From: Parasponia andersonii
Taxonomy: Eukaryota > Streptophyta > Magnoliopsida > Rosales > Cannabaceae
Assembly (NCBI GenBank): GCA_002914805.1
Contig: JXTB01000125.1
Location: 505,683 to 569,682, forward strand
Direction of reading: 5' to 3'
Length of the DNA: 64,000 nt
Every line of letters begins with the position of its first letter. Within the stretch, counting starts at the first letter, position 1. The notes beneath the pieces were generated by a model. That model was not told the DNA's origin. It saw only the letters and a program-made list of their open reading frames with translations, and made no database searches. Of this stretch, positions 35,443-47,833 are shown piece after piece. The position numbers and the translations under genes are program-made.

Positions 35443-36326
35443 TTAGTTGTAACCCCCTCGATATTCTTAGACTTGCAACTTTAGTAGAATTATTATTAAT
35501 AAACTTATTGTTGAATTTTAATAAGTTTATATTCGTAAATACTTGAAATTATGTGTGTAGTATTATTTTAATGTTAAAATTTTGTTAGATGAGGAAAACG
35601 TAGTTATTCCTTATTTTAACTTAGAAATTCAAAGTTAGTTTTCCTTAATAATAAATTATTTTTATAAAGATTACATTATGTACATCAATATAACCTAATT
35701 AAGAATATGATATGTTTATGTCACATTAAAAATTATTATATTTTATAACCTAAAGTTAATGGTTGCACTAAAATAGTACCATGCCATAATTTGAATAGTT
35801 AGGATTTAAGTATACAAGAATTAAGTAGACAAATCAATCTAAGGATGGAAAATAAGTTGTAAAAAAAGATGAAATGCAATAACTATAAATTAGTGGAATA
35901 GAAAAGGAAAAGGATAAAGTTAGTGGGTAATTCTAAAAAGGAAAAATATAGACAAAACTAATTAATAGCTTTATCTCTAAAATAATTCAAAAGATATGAA
36001 AAGGAAAATAATTCTGGAAATATTCTTTAGAAATTAGTGGTTATAAATCAAAGTAGAAGCATAGACAAAACTAATTAGTAGCTTTGTCTCCAAAATAATT
36101 CAAAATGAATGAAAAGGAATAATATAGTGGAGATCTTTTTTCGAAGCTAGTGGTACTGGATTAAAAAAAAGAAAGATTAGAGACAAAAGTAGTGGATCAG
36201 TGAAAAATAAAGTAAAAGATAAGATAATAGAGTAGGAAAAGAAGATATATTGACAAAATTAGTAATAATAGTGCTTGGATTATTAGATGGAATGATATAT
36301 ATTATTAGATACCTCCTATGGATGAC

Positions 36327-36336
36327 CTATAAATAG
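36327..36336 (+). promoter_or_regulatory. TATA box of the solo LTR
   Basis: CTATAAATAG lies about 880 bases inside the LTR, followed by AT-rich and pyrimidine-rich leader sequence, as expected for the U3/R border of a plant LTR. Confidence 0.6.
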
Positions 36337-36910
36337 ATCCTATATTTGGGAATTAGAAATCTATACTTAACTTTCAATTACTTAGCTAAAACTATCTTCA
36401 TTTTTCCAATTATCTTTTCTCAAAAAAAAAAAGAAAGAAAAACACTTTCTACCTCACTTTCTTCCAAACCCACAAGAGTTATAATATTTTACCCATCGAC
36501 TTTAAAAATTAAGAATTATAATCAAGAGAAGAGAGCACCTAGTTTTGTGGTAGAGACATAAGGAAGAAAAAGTAAAGATTTTGGAAGGTAGGTTACACAA
36601 ACACATTTAAGTTTATTAAGACTTTTAGCTCTAAAATTATAAGAAATTTAATTTTTAGTATTTTGATTCTAGTAAAATATTGATACTTGAAAAAGTTCTC
36701 GAACACTCCAAGAAAGAAGATTCAAGCTTGGAAGGAAAATATTCTCTCACCTTACTTATTATGTATTTAAATAGATTCTATAAAAGAATAAATGTGTAAT
36801 AACATATTTGATTTATTTTAGATGATATATAATTTATATTACATTTAGACTTATTTTGTTGATTTCTTAAGCTTCTAAATTTGAATACTTCATAATAATA
36901 AAGGCTAAAT

Positions 36911-37164
36911 AATAATAATAATAGTAAAATCAAAACGATTAAACACAAAAGTGGAAGATTTTTAAGTGTAAGACCTTAAAATAAAATACGTATGAAAATG
37001 AACCAAGCTTAATGATTTAGACTTAGATCCTTAAGAACATAATAATAATAATAAAACCAAAATGATTAAACACAAAAGTGGAAGATTTTTAAGTGTAAGA
37101 TCTTAAAATAAAATATGCATGAAAATGAACCAAGCTTAATGATTTAGACTTAGATCCTTAAGAA
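36911..37164. repeat. 127-bp imperfect tandem duplication inside the LTR
   Basis: Two copies offset by 127 bp share GATTAAACACAAAAGTGG, AAGATTTTTAAGTGTAAGA and AACCAAGCTTAATGATTTAG with only a few changes (for example CGTATG versus GCATG). Confidence 0.9.
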
Positions 37165-38128
37165 CAGATTTTTATCTATTAAAAATACTTTCTAAAAATT
37201 AAAGATGTTTGCTCAAAAGTTGAAAAGACTAAAATGCCAAAACTTTGAGTATTTGGGTCAAAAGTATAATTTTGACAAAATATAGGTCGAATATATGAAA
37301 AAGTTATTTTAGGTAGTTTTAAGACTATATTAAAGTGTACAAGTAAATAATGGCTAATAATACTTAAAACAAGTATAATTTTAGATAGTAAATCTGTGTA
37401 GCCATTAGTGTGTTTGACTCACTTATCATATTATAATATTTAATTACGAATAAAATAATTAATCAAGAATAATTCAAAGTAATTAACGAAAAGAAATATA
37501 ACTAAGGAAACTTAACTAATTTAGGATGATATTAATCAAATCAATAACCAAATTATTGATAGATTAAAAAAAACACCATGATAAATGTTAAGGAGAATTA
37601 AATCTTATCCATCTAAATTGAAAGTATAAATTAGTCAATGAATATAACATGATATTGTTTCTCAAATGTGAAGTTTTATTTTTGATTAAGATTGAGTCTT
37701 GGTTGTCTTAAACCCACTAAGTAATTAAATTTTTTTAAAAAAAGTATGAATCCACTTTAAATTACTCTAACAAATAAAGTATGCATACGTCAGGGCAAAA
37801 CGTCGATCTAGACGTACTTAATTAACGAGTAGAACTAGAACAATCATATTACGAGGTAAGTATAATCTCACCTATGGTATGAATGGTTTGAAAATATTTT
37901 GTGTTTGTAGTATAATATGTTTAAAATTATTTCATGTGTTAACTTACTTTTATTTTATTACTATACGACCTATGTATAACATATGCTTATAAAGATACAT
38001 TTTTTATGCTATAAAAATATTATATGCTTAATTGTCATGAATTTTTAGAGTCTAAATTTTTCTTTTTAAATAAATAAGCTAAGAATATAAGTAATTAATA
38101 ATCCGAAAAATCAGGCCATTACGTTAGT

Positions 38129-39520
38129 AGCTTGGGAATTGAAGAGGAATTAGGTTCAGATCAAAAGCTTGAGAAACCAGGAGTGGTTGTGTTCGGGTCT
38201 ACATCCATCCCTATTACTTCAACTTCTACAGATCTAGAGTTATTTGAGTATATAATACGAAGCCAAATCATGCTGCCCCAGTTGGCAATTGAAATTAGAA
38301 ATGGAGTACTAAAATGAATATGTTTCTGGGTTTGAGTTAGTAAGGTTTGAATCAAGTTTTATTTTTGCCTTTTTTCCCCCCAGAATTAACTAAGACTATA
38401 AGTATCATCGCTGAAGCATTAACTTGAGTTTTTCCCTTGGATGAGATTAATATTAGGCCATGTTTGATATAATGTATTGTACTGTAATACATTATATTGG
38501 ATTGTATTGTATCATATTATTATATTATAGTACTATATTTGGTTTTACATTTGTATTAAGATGTTGTATTAAAAAGTTAATTTTGAAAAATACCATTTTT
38601 AAAAATTTACTTAGAAAAATATCATTTTCAAAAAAAATTTAAGAAAATACAATTTAAAAAATTATCACTTTTTAAAAATTTATTTATGAAAAAACCACTT
38701 TTAGATTTAAATTTAGAAAAATATCACTTTTAAAATTTTATTTACAAAAATAACATTTTTGAAAGGGATAAAGTTATAAGAGAGAGAAAGTAATGAGAGA
38801 GAAATTAAGAACAGAGAAAGTGAGGAAAGTGAATATCGTACAATATCACGTTAAAATTAAAATTTTGTAATACTGTATAATATAGACCTTTTATTTTGTA
38901 TTAGATAATACTCTCTGTATTATATTAATTTTGATGTTGTATTAAATAATACAATATAAAAGTACAATTAAACGCAGTATTATATTCAATTAATACAATA
39001 TAGAATCCTTATACAATGTACCAAAGATGACTTTAATGTTTTTTTATATGCCCTTGTCATATGTCCCTATTTAGAAGAGAAAAGAGAGACAGAATACTGA
39101 AGAAGATAGATACGAAAAGGGAGGAAATAATATCTTTTTTATGATAATGATTAATTAATATTTTGAAAAAAGAATTTAAATTATTTTTGAATCTTTATTA
39201 AATATCATAAGGTATTTTAGTCAATTTATGAGTTAAGATATGTAATTGACACATAAAAGGTACTGATTTGACCTAAGAGGAATGCTAAACACTCTTTTTC
39301 TCACTCTGTTTTATACTCTATAGTCTCACAGTTTGGCACGTGAATTCTACTATCTAATTCAATATTTTAATAATACAATAAATTATAGTAAAATCTATAT
39401 GTCAAACAATGGGAATAAGAGAATGCAAAAGCGAGTGAAAAAAAAAGTGCTACTAACATTCCTCTTTAGCAAAATATTGGAATACGAATGTTAATAACAT
39501 CTCCAATGGACATCTTATAT
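38129..39520. other. Intergenic DNA with a probable miniature inverted-repeat element
   Basis: From about 38455 to 39030 the edges TGTTTGATATAATGTATTG and ATACAATGTACCAAAGA are imperfect inverted copies. The interior has degenerate units such as AATATCACTTTTAAAATTT (38575-38760). This looks like a nonautonomous DNA element, but I could not prove a target duplication. No gene is supported in the rest. Confidence 0.4.
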
Positions 39521-39528
39521 CACATGTC

Positions 39529-40665
39529 TAAGGGTGTCAAAATAGGCTGACACTAATGTGCACGATATGCTAAATCGATTAATAACCGTGTCCAGGCCAA
39601 TACACATAACACGATTAAGAAAAATAATCAATTTGAAAAAAAAAATATTTAAATTACATTAATGTAAATTGCCTTTAGCCACAATTTTAATACAAGGAAT
39701 GTAAATAAATAAAAAAAATGCTTTCTAGATAAAAAAAATAATAATATATATTTTAAATATTACATCAATTTCGAATTTTAGAAACCAAAAATGTTGCAAA
39801 ATTTTAATAAGTTTAGGCCAAGTAGTTCAAATATATTAAGAATCAAAAGTAAAACTCATCTTCAGTAAAAAATTCTTAAAATGTTAAAAAAGAAAAATAT
39901 AGTTTGGATAGGTGCTAATCATAAACTTTTGAGTTATACATTTCGATATATTTTGAGTATGCACTAATCTAGCTGGGGTATACTTTAATTATAGAAATTT
40001 CAGTTAATTATTATTTATCACGTGCACTCTAATATTGTAATTTAGACTTGTTTTTATATGAAAGTTATCTCAACTTTCAAATGATTTCTTTCTATAACAT
40101 AATAAATAACAATTTATAATTACTTAAAAAGAAATATGTCTAACAATATTAAAATACCTAAATTAAAAAAAAACAATTCAATAATAATCACAACTATGGA
40201 ACAAGAGAAATAAGAGTTTGAAAATGGAAATAATTAGGTTGTAATCATATATGAAATAAAAAAAATAGATAAGGTCAGACACAAGAATAGTATAATAAAA
40301 ATAAGCAAGATTAGATGTAAAAATAATATAGTATTTAAAATGGATACAATTAATATGAAAATAATAAAATCTCATAAACGAACAAGACACAGAAATAACA
40401 GAATATTGGAAATGAGAACAATTAGGCACGATAATAGTATAATATCAAAAATAGGAATAATTATATACGAATATAGACAAGCACAATAATGACACATTAA
40501 AAGTACAATTAAAACATGAAATCGGACACAGGCATATACATGTTATGAGTAGGGCACGACAAGATCCGATTAGTAAGTATTCCTGAGTTGGCATGACACA
40601 AGGTACGAATATGCCATTGCTAAATGTGATTAGCTCGGCATGGTACGACCCAATTAACATCTCTA
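39529..40665. mobile_element. Nonautonomous hAT element (8-bp TSD, 7/8)
   Basis: Edges TAAGGGTGTCAA (39529) and TTAACATCTCTA (ending 40665) are imperfect inverted copies. The 8-bp flanks are CACATGTC (39521-39528) and TACATGTC (40666-40673), differing at one base. The interior shares GGCACGACA-type words with 30091-30761. No transposase frame was found. Confidence 0.75.
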
Positions 40666-40673
40666 TACATGTC

Positions 40674-42022
40674 ATTGCTAAATTTTTGCATTTGGCCTAA
40701 AAATTGATCTCTAATGACATTCTAAATTTATCATAAATTTTAACATATTCGATTCTTCATTTCGAATATAACACAGAATAAAATATGTTAAAATTTAGCA
40801 TGAACTTTAATTTACAATATTGCCATAAAGTGATTAAGTGGAGAGAACTTAGTGATTAAGTGGAGAGAACTTGGATGATACAATAATAATTAATAACTGG
40901 ATTTAAATATTTTTTATAAATAATAATAATATTTAAATACAAATAGCATTTATTTTAATATGATATTATTGGAGGAAAAATATATAAAAAAAATATGTGT
41001 TTAATTTAACAAAGTATAATGATGCAGAATGGAAATCTACCAGAACAGGTTGACTGCCCTTAAGGACAAGTCAATCGTAGTGGAAGTATCTAATGAAAAA
41101 GATCTCTCAGGAAATTACGAACAACCTTCTATATTTTGTTGATTCGCTTATAATACCGTTAAATAGGCATAAAACAATCGTTAATTCACCTAGAATACTG
41201 ATAGTTTAGGAAAGAAAAGAGAAACTCTCTCTCTCTCTCAAATTTTATTAATCAATATATAACTTGAAGGAATAGGTCTTAAAGCTTACAATATATAGGA
41301 AACTAAAGAAAAAAATAAAATTCTAATATAAGTTATAAAATATTCAAAAAACGAAATAAAAGGAAAGGAAAAAAAATACAAAAAAAGACAACTAAAAACG
41401 ATTAAAATTAGATAAATATTCGACCTAGTGGTCGTCTATTGAGTCAATTGAATCTAATAGAGGCAAACTGCCAAATTTGGCCAAAATGGGTGGTCAACCT
41501 ATTCTCACAAAATTTTGTTCCACATGACATGCTAAATTTAGAATTGATACATCTCTTTTATCATGAATGCATCGAAGATGGTCTACTATTAATAATAACC
41601 AAAATCAATGACATAAATCGAATAATTAGGTAAAATATAGGGTAAAAAAATAAAATTATCCCTCAAAAAAATCTGAAAAAAAAAACAAAAAAACTTAAGC
41701 AAAACATAAAAAGAAATTAAAAATTGAGAAGAAAAACAAGAAATATTGTCGAATCTCAATTTGTCGACCGTTGTTGCCAATGCTAATGATTTTTTATCAT
41801 TTTCTTTTTCCTAAGGAATCTAATCTAAATTCCTATTCCCTTACTCTGTTCACAATTGGTGTAATCACCTTTTCCCAGATTGATAGATTTTTTTATTTTT
41901 TTAGTTTTTATTATTATTATTATTTAAATTTAAAGGACTTTTTCTTTTCTTTTAATTCTTTTCAAAAATTAAAATTTCTTTAAAAAATCAAAAAGAAAAT
42001 ATATAACTAATGGGAGAATATT
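40674..42022. other. AT-rich intergenic DNA with a 22-bp duplication
   Basis: AGTGATTAAGTGGAGAGAAC occurs twice in tandem as a 22-bp unit (40829-40850, 40851-40872). Otherwise there is only AT-rich DNA. The frames at 41439, 41589 and 41771 have no recognisable motifs. Confidence 0.5.
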
Positions 42023-42403
42023 AGGAGTGGCAATTCACGTAGATGGGTCGGATTTGTGTCAACTTGAAATCTAATATATATACAAACTATGTCAACCCAA
42101 ACCCGACCCGTTACCCATCGTGTAAAAAAAAATCAACATTAACCCGACCCATACCTAAAAAAGGTTGACCCGAACTCGACTTGTGCAACTCACTTTGGTG
42201 AATAACACCTAGCCCATAACCCAATTTCGACCTGTCAACTTGCATTGACCTGCTAACCTGCTATGATTTATATTTTTCTACTTATATTTTTCTTTTCTAA
42301 GTCTATTATTGTCTCATTTCATAGGAATAATTTATAAATATAACTAAAAATATATAATCCTAAATACTTACATTGTACAAATTAAATATATATATATAAT
42401 AAT
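42023..42403. mobile_element. hAT-like fragment cut by the assembly gap
   Basis: TTAGGAGTGGCAATTCACG looks like a hAT left terminus and is followed by ACCCGACCC-type words typical of plant nonautonomous hAT elements. The right end is lost in the N run that follows. Confidence 0.4.
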
Positions 42404-42814
42404 NNNNNNNNNNNNNNNNNNNNNNNNNNNNNNNNNNNNNNNNNNNNNNNNNNNNNNNNNNNNNNNNNNNNNNNNNNNNNNNNNNNNNNNNNNNNNNNNN
42501 NNNNNNNNNNNNNNNNNNNNNNNNNNNNNNNNNNNNNNNNNNNNNNNNNNNNNNNNNNNNNNNNNNNNNNNNNNNNNNNNNNNNNNNNNNNNNNNNNNNN
42601 NNNNNNNNNNNNNNNNNNNNNNNNNNNNNNNNNNNNNNNNNNNNNNNNNNNNNNNNNNNNNNNNNNNNNNNNNNNNNNNNNNNNNNNNNNNNNNNNNNNN
42701 NNNNNNNNNNNNNNNNNNNNNNNNNNNNNNNNNNNNNNNNNNNNNNNNNNNNNNNNNNNNNNNNNNNNNNNNNNNNNNNNNNNNNNNNNNNNNNNNNNNN
42801 NNNNNNNNNNNNNN
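42404..42814. other. Assembly gap
   Basis: A run of 411 N bases. Its true length may differ. Confidence 1.
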
Positions 42815-43059
42815 ATTTTTAGTTAAAAAAATAAAAATTGGAATTTAATTAATATTTATATATAATTATATTAATTAAAAAATTATTAAAGAAATAAAGA
42901 ATAAAAACAAAAAAAATAAAAGGTACTCGGTTTGGGACTAAATTAACCCAACTTCTAGTTAGGATAATTTAGTCACATGGGAACGGGACTAAAAAGGGGC
43001 CTAGGTTTCTTTGTCCAATCTCTTCTTGAACCCAAGCATGGGACTGGAGTGAATAGTAT

Positions 43060-46000
43060 TAGACTGAAGTCTGTTACTATTGAGATTGGGTCTCGAACTA
43101 AGATTAGAATATTGTTACCTTTCAAAATATTTATGCAAAAATGACATTTTTACAAATAATTAGTAAAATTAATATTTTTTTAATATTTTCAAAAGTAATA
43201 TTTTCCTAAATAATTCTATGATAATGAAATTTTCTGAAATATTTCAAAAAAGTGGTATTTTTATAAATATTCATCAAAGATGATATTTTTCTAAATCCAT
43301 TGGAAAAAGTGGACACTTTTCAAATTAATTTCAAAAGAAATATTTTTATAATTCTCAAATTTAAAGCTCGTTTAACTCTCAAGATCTCGAAACTAAATTC
43401 TAACTTCAAATTTGGATTTAGTGAGGTCAAGAATTTAGTTTTGATATATAACATCGATTATTTCGAAATGGCACGAATTTTGAGGCTCGTGAATAATGTC
43501 ATTTTGCGTGCTATGGGTTGGGTTTTGACCTCGGACCTAAATTTGATAAATTATATGTCTAACCTAACTATTTCAGGCACTAGAAGTTCAATGGTGATTC
43601 TCATTTTAAGGCGCTGTAAGAAAATTCATTTTTTAAAATAAGCTTATGAGATTCCCAAAACAAACATTCGAGTACCTAAGTGACCAACGAGAGTTTTTTT
43701 TTAGCGTCATTAGTTTAGTATAGCTACTATCTTGAGGCAGAGGTTTAATTACCTAGTTTTATACTTGTTTTGATTTATTATTGGATCATAATTGATTTAT
43801 GAAAAATTATAGTTTACGCGATAATTTAATAAATTATGGAAACATATTGGATTATAATAGGATTCGATTATGCAATTTTATATACATATTTTTAAATTAT
43901 GATTATAGGGTAATACAACAGAGAGCTACTAATATTAAAGTAAATCCCAGAACAATGCCAACGAAGATTTTAAAGCATTGTTTGGTTATATTTTGCTTTA
44001 TTATTACTAGTGTTAGCTGTAATAAAATTTCTAAAAATATTTTCATAAAATTATTTTCAAGAATACCATAGTTTTGTAAAATCAAGAAATGCAACGGAGT
44101 TAGTCGTTTAAAATTTTTCCTTTTATAAAATATTTCGAATCGTGATCTAACATAAATTAACTCTTGATCTATATAAAAACAATACTCGGAATCGTTCCTC
44201 AACCTTCTCGTCTATTCTCAAAAGCCATTTGATTGAGCCGGTGAGTGGTCATCTTCTTGATTTCCAACAAAGAGATCCGTAGACGAACAAGAAGACAATC
44301 TTCTTGAAATGATTTCTCCGGGTTGACCAAAAACACCAAGGATGGAATCTCTAGAGTTGGCCGATTTTCTGCCCTCCTTCTCTCTCTGTTATGTGTGTGA
44401 CACTCTCTTCTCAAGGAAGTGTTTCACGTGTAGTGTTGTATTGTACAGTTAGAGAACTTTTCTCCTAATTATAGAGAGATTAATAAACCCTAATGGACTT
44501 ATTGGGCTTGTTGGGCTCAACTAATTATCAAATAACTATTGAGCTTTAATTTAAGCTAGACAGGGGACCAGATGGATCTATAAAGCCCAAGCTCCAATAG
44601 ACTATATACCCACTATCATAATTAACTCTTGATTATGATTGGGCCTTTTCCATTAATATTGGGGCACACCACTAAAGGCCCAATATTGAACTCTTGAACT
44701 AAATGTCATTTATTTTCTGTGAAGCTTATTAACAACTAATTAGCTTGATCCATTTAGCATTACTATGCCTGTAGACATATCCCTAATGTAATGCCATACT
44801 AGTAGGGTGAAATTACCGTATTACCCCTCTAGTACATATTTACCTTTGAGTTGTCAGTTTTCATCTAATAGATAATAGTTGACTACGGTGTTTGTATCTG
44901 CTAATACTAACACAGTCAAATTCACATAGTGAATACCAGGACCCTAGTTTATATTATCCAAGTACTTGAAAAAACTCAAAATGATATCATATGTGTGGTA
45001 TCCATCATGAAAAACATTCTACACATTTCATATACCTTATCTTCCAAGATACCGGAGTTCGAAGCATAAATCGAAACTAGTCCTTCAGTGACTCAAAAAG
45101 ACAAAACACATTAAGGTCTTCTACAATAGTGCTAGATTAGTAAAATTAGAAATTTGAGTTACGACACTTAACCTCAAATTCTAATTCACTAGGTTATGTT
45201 CGATGCTGTTATAACTTTTTTATAACACACTAGTATTTCTATCCGAAGACTCACTTCGATAATTAGAGACTTCATTAATTAAATAGACAACACTATATTC
45301 TATGGTATAGTAAAATATTCCATTTTTAATATGCAGAATGCGAACAATTAAATTTAGACATGATAAAATAAAGAATATAATGTCTCCAATATATGAACTC
45401 ATCATACGAATAATTCTTTATTACTCATTTCTTGTCTTGGAGTCTTTTTAGATGTTTGCATAAGATAAACATACACATCACATATATATCAATGGGACAC
45501 AAATGAAATAGAAATTCATAACATGGAATTTATTAAAAACAAAATAGACAAATAAATAATCCAATAAATATTGTTTATAATGTCTAAATAATAAACTATA
45601 TTATAGGACATTATTCCAACTATTATTACATATCATGTTACGTGTTGTATATATTATAAGATCACATATTTGAGTTCTATTATTGCATCATAGTAGTTTT
45701 AATGCTGACAAGTTGCTACAATACTAAGTGAAAGACCTAGACTCTTGCGTAGGTTTTGGCTGATATACCTCCAGCTAATGTTAAGATGTTAGGTACTTTT
45801 AGTGAGGGGCATTACATGACTGTGATGGGAGGACGAGAGCTCACTCATTTATATTGGTTGATATATGATATGTACAATCATGTGTTTCTAATTTTATTTT
45901 TGAATATGTAATTATTTTGGATAACATTTGTTTTATAAATTTGGTTTGTAAATGGATTTTAGAAAAGATATTAACCATGCAAATTTTGTAAAATTATATC

Positions 46001-46580
46001 TAAAAAAAGATAATTGAATTTCTGCTATGCATGTGAATGCTCACCCCTCTACTTCTTTCACTTTTAGGTGTTTGACTATTTTAGGTAATCGTCTTGATAG
46101 ATAGACAAGCTGTGCAGCTTATGTATATTGTTCTCTGCTTAATTCCCTGGTAGGTGTCTATACTCGGTTAAATTATTTTCTTTGTCAAATTACTTAGTCA
46201 ATATTAGTAAATTTACTAAATAGATGTATGAGTATGGTTTTGTTATTAATTAGAGAACTTAATACTATAAGTGATTTTATATATATTATTTTGGATATTG
46301 GACTAAAGTTTTCAGTTGAACTCAATTTACTAAAAATTTATGATTTCTCAATAAGTATATAAATGAGATAGCTGAAAATTTTCTTGAACTTTAATGTGTA
46401 TTTTTCTTAAGTAATTAAAAACAAATAAGAGTTTTAATAATTATAGAATTCATAATGATTTGAGGACCAAATTGAAATTATTTAATACTTAATTTCTCTC
46501 GAATTACGTAAAATTAATATTTTATTATATTTTTACTTAAAATTACTAAAAGTTAAGATTTTGGATTTCTAGTCATGACA
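43060..46580 (+). mobile_element. LTR of the Tekay-like superfamily, interrupted by another LTR
   Basis: It contains the colinear landmarks of the 14767 and 23891 LTRs: the 'GATCTCGAAACTAAATTCTAA' type block near 43380-43405, GTGAGGTCAAGAA near 43420, the 'TGATATGTACAATC' block near 45866, and GCTCACCCCTCTACTTC..TTTTAGGTG at 46038-46072. It ends AGTCATGACA at 46580. The left edge is uncertain (about 43060 or inside the gap), and no target duplication could be paired with GTGGC at 46581. A second LTR splits it at 43900-45620. Confidence 0.6.
43900..45620 (-). mobile_element. Probable solo LTR inserted in the preceding LTR
   Basis: This interrupts the otherwise colinear LTR. On the minus strand it begins near GTTGGAATAATGTCC (45606-45620). 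Its probable TATA region (CTCTCTATAATTAG) is at about 44470-44485, and it ends near ACCCTATAATCA (43900). Flanks AATTA (43895-43899) and TATTA (45621-45625) match at four of five bases. The coding-like frames 43903-44202 and 44199-44414 are LTR sequence. Confidence 0.5.
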
Positions 46581-46587
46581 GTGGCTT

Positions 46588-46680
46588 TTTATGGTAAAAA
46601 GACGAACTTGAACTTTGATGAGGATCATTTGATGTCAAATGATACTTGTAATAATGACACTTATGACACTATGTCCCAGC
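46588..46680 (+). pseudogene. N-terminal piece of the MULE transposase, split by the copia element
   Basis: One frame is acidic and Asn-rich (NLNFDEDHLMSNDTCNNDTYD), as in the region before the MuDR-type N-terminal domain of plant Mutator-like transposases. It stops at ATGTCCCAG, where the copia element begins. The sequence resumes after the copia element with CCAG at 56715. Its link to the rest of the transposase is an inference from this continuity. Confidence 0.45.
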
Positions 46681-47833
46681 TATTGTCCCAAGAATAGCTA
46701 ACCCAAGAAAGGGGGTGAATTGAGTTTTTAAGACTTTTACCATCTTTTTGAATTAAGCAACAAAATTGAGCAAATAATGAATGGAGCAAGTAAAATTAGC
46801 AAATAAATGAGCACAAAATCAAAGTAAATAAATTAAAGAGATAGGGATAGAGAGATTGCAAACGCTATTTTTACGAGATTCGATAAAAACGACGGTATGC
46901 CTACTTCCTTAGCTCTCTGCAACTTGTTTAGAGTTTTTCACTATCGGATCAAGATTATGGGCTTGACTGACCCCTTGTACAAATGGAGTGATTTCTTCTT
47001 AGGCACACCCACGCTTTTACAATAGTCTTGAATCCAGCTCTAATACCCCTAACCACGGATTGTTAGAATCCGGTGTCAACCTCACCTATATAGGGTAGTT
47101 TATGACTCCGGTGCCAACCTCACCTCTCAATAATGTTGTTATGAAAATACAAGTAAATACTTACTCAAAGAATCAACTCTCAAATAAATAATACAAGATA
47201 AACTTAGGTGATTTGAGAACAATGCATAAATGATGCTCTAGGAATGGCCCAAATAGATTTGAAAGTTAAAATAGAGCAAAAAAGAGCTTTTTGCACTTAG
47301 AAACTGATTGGGTATCAACGTAGGTTCATATTTTCTTATTCTAAGTCATCAAACTTAACTCTATTTAAAGGAATCTTCAAAAACTAGCCATTTTCGACTG
47401 TTGGTAACTTGTTGCCAAAATTTTTGTTGATCAGAAATAATTTTGGTCCACCAAAAAACTAGCCATTGGACTCTAACACGCTAGTTCAGCTCCAACGGTC
47501 ATTTTCAGCCGTTATTTTGGTCGACCAAAATTGGTCAGAAGCCTATTTTTGGTTTCTTTGAACCAATTTTTGGTCGTTCTTAAAACTTTCTTTTTCAAAT
47601 CATTTTTAACATTTAAAAATGTACTTTTGAGAATATTTGGGCTAGATTAATAATGATATTTATTTTCAAATAATTAAGAATTAGTAGATTTAAAATTTAG
47701 CTAATTCTTCGAAGATTTGTTTGGAAATTCATTTGAAAGATTTTTGAGCCATATCAAAGAGAATATTTTGTGCAATGCAATAAATCAAGTCTGAGAGTAG
47801 GAAATAAATTTTAACCTATTTAGACTTGGTCTT

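Larger units (their letters stand above)
35448..38123 (+). mobile_element. Solo LTR (TSD TTAGT), with LTR TATA box
   Basis: A 2676-bp LTR begins TGTAACCCCCTCG and ends CAGGCCATTACG (from an expected ..TTACA), flanked by the exact 5-bp duplication TTAGT at 35443-35447 and 38124-38128. A clear TATA box CTATAAATAG is at 36327-36336. A 127-bp internal tandem duplication lies at about 36911-37164. It belongs to a different family from the GGTCGTGACA-ending LTRs. Confidence 0.85.

Noticed and set aside
43903..44414. Two minus-strand frames of 99 and 71 codons as a gene
   Set aside because: They lie in the promoter/leader part of a probable inserted LTR and show no domain.
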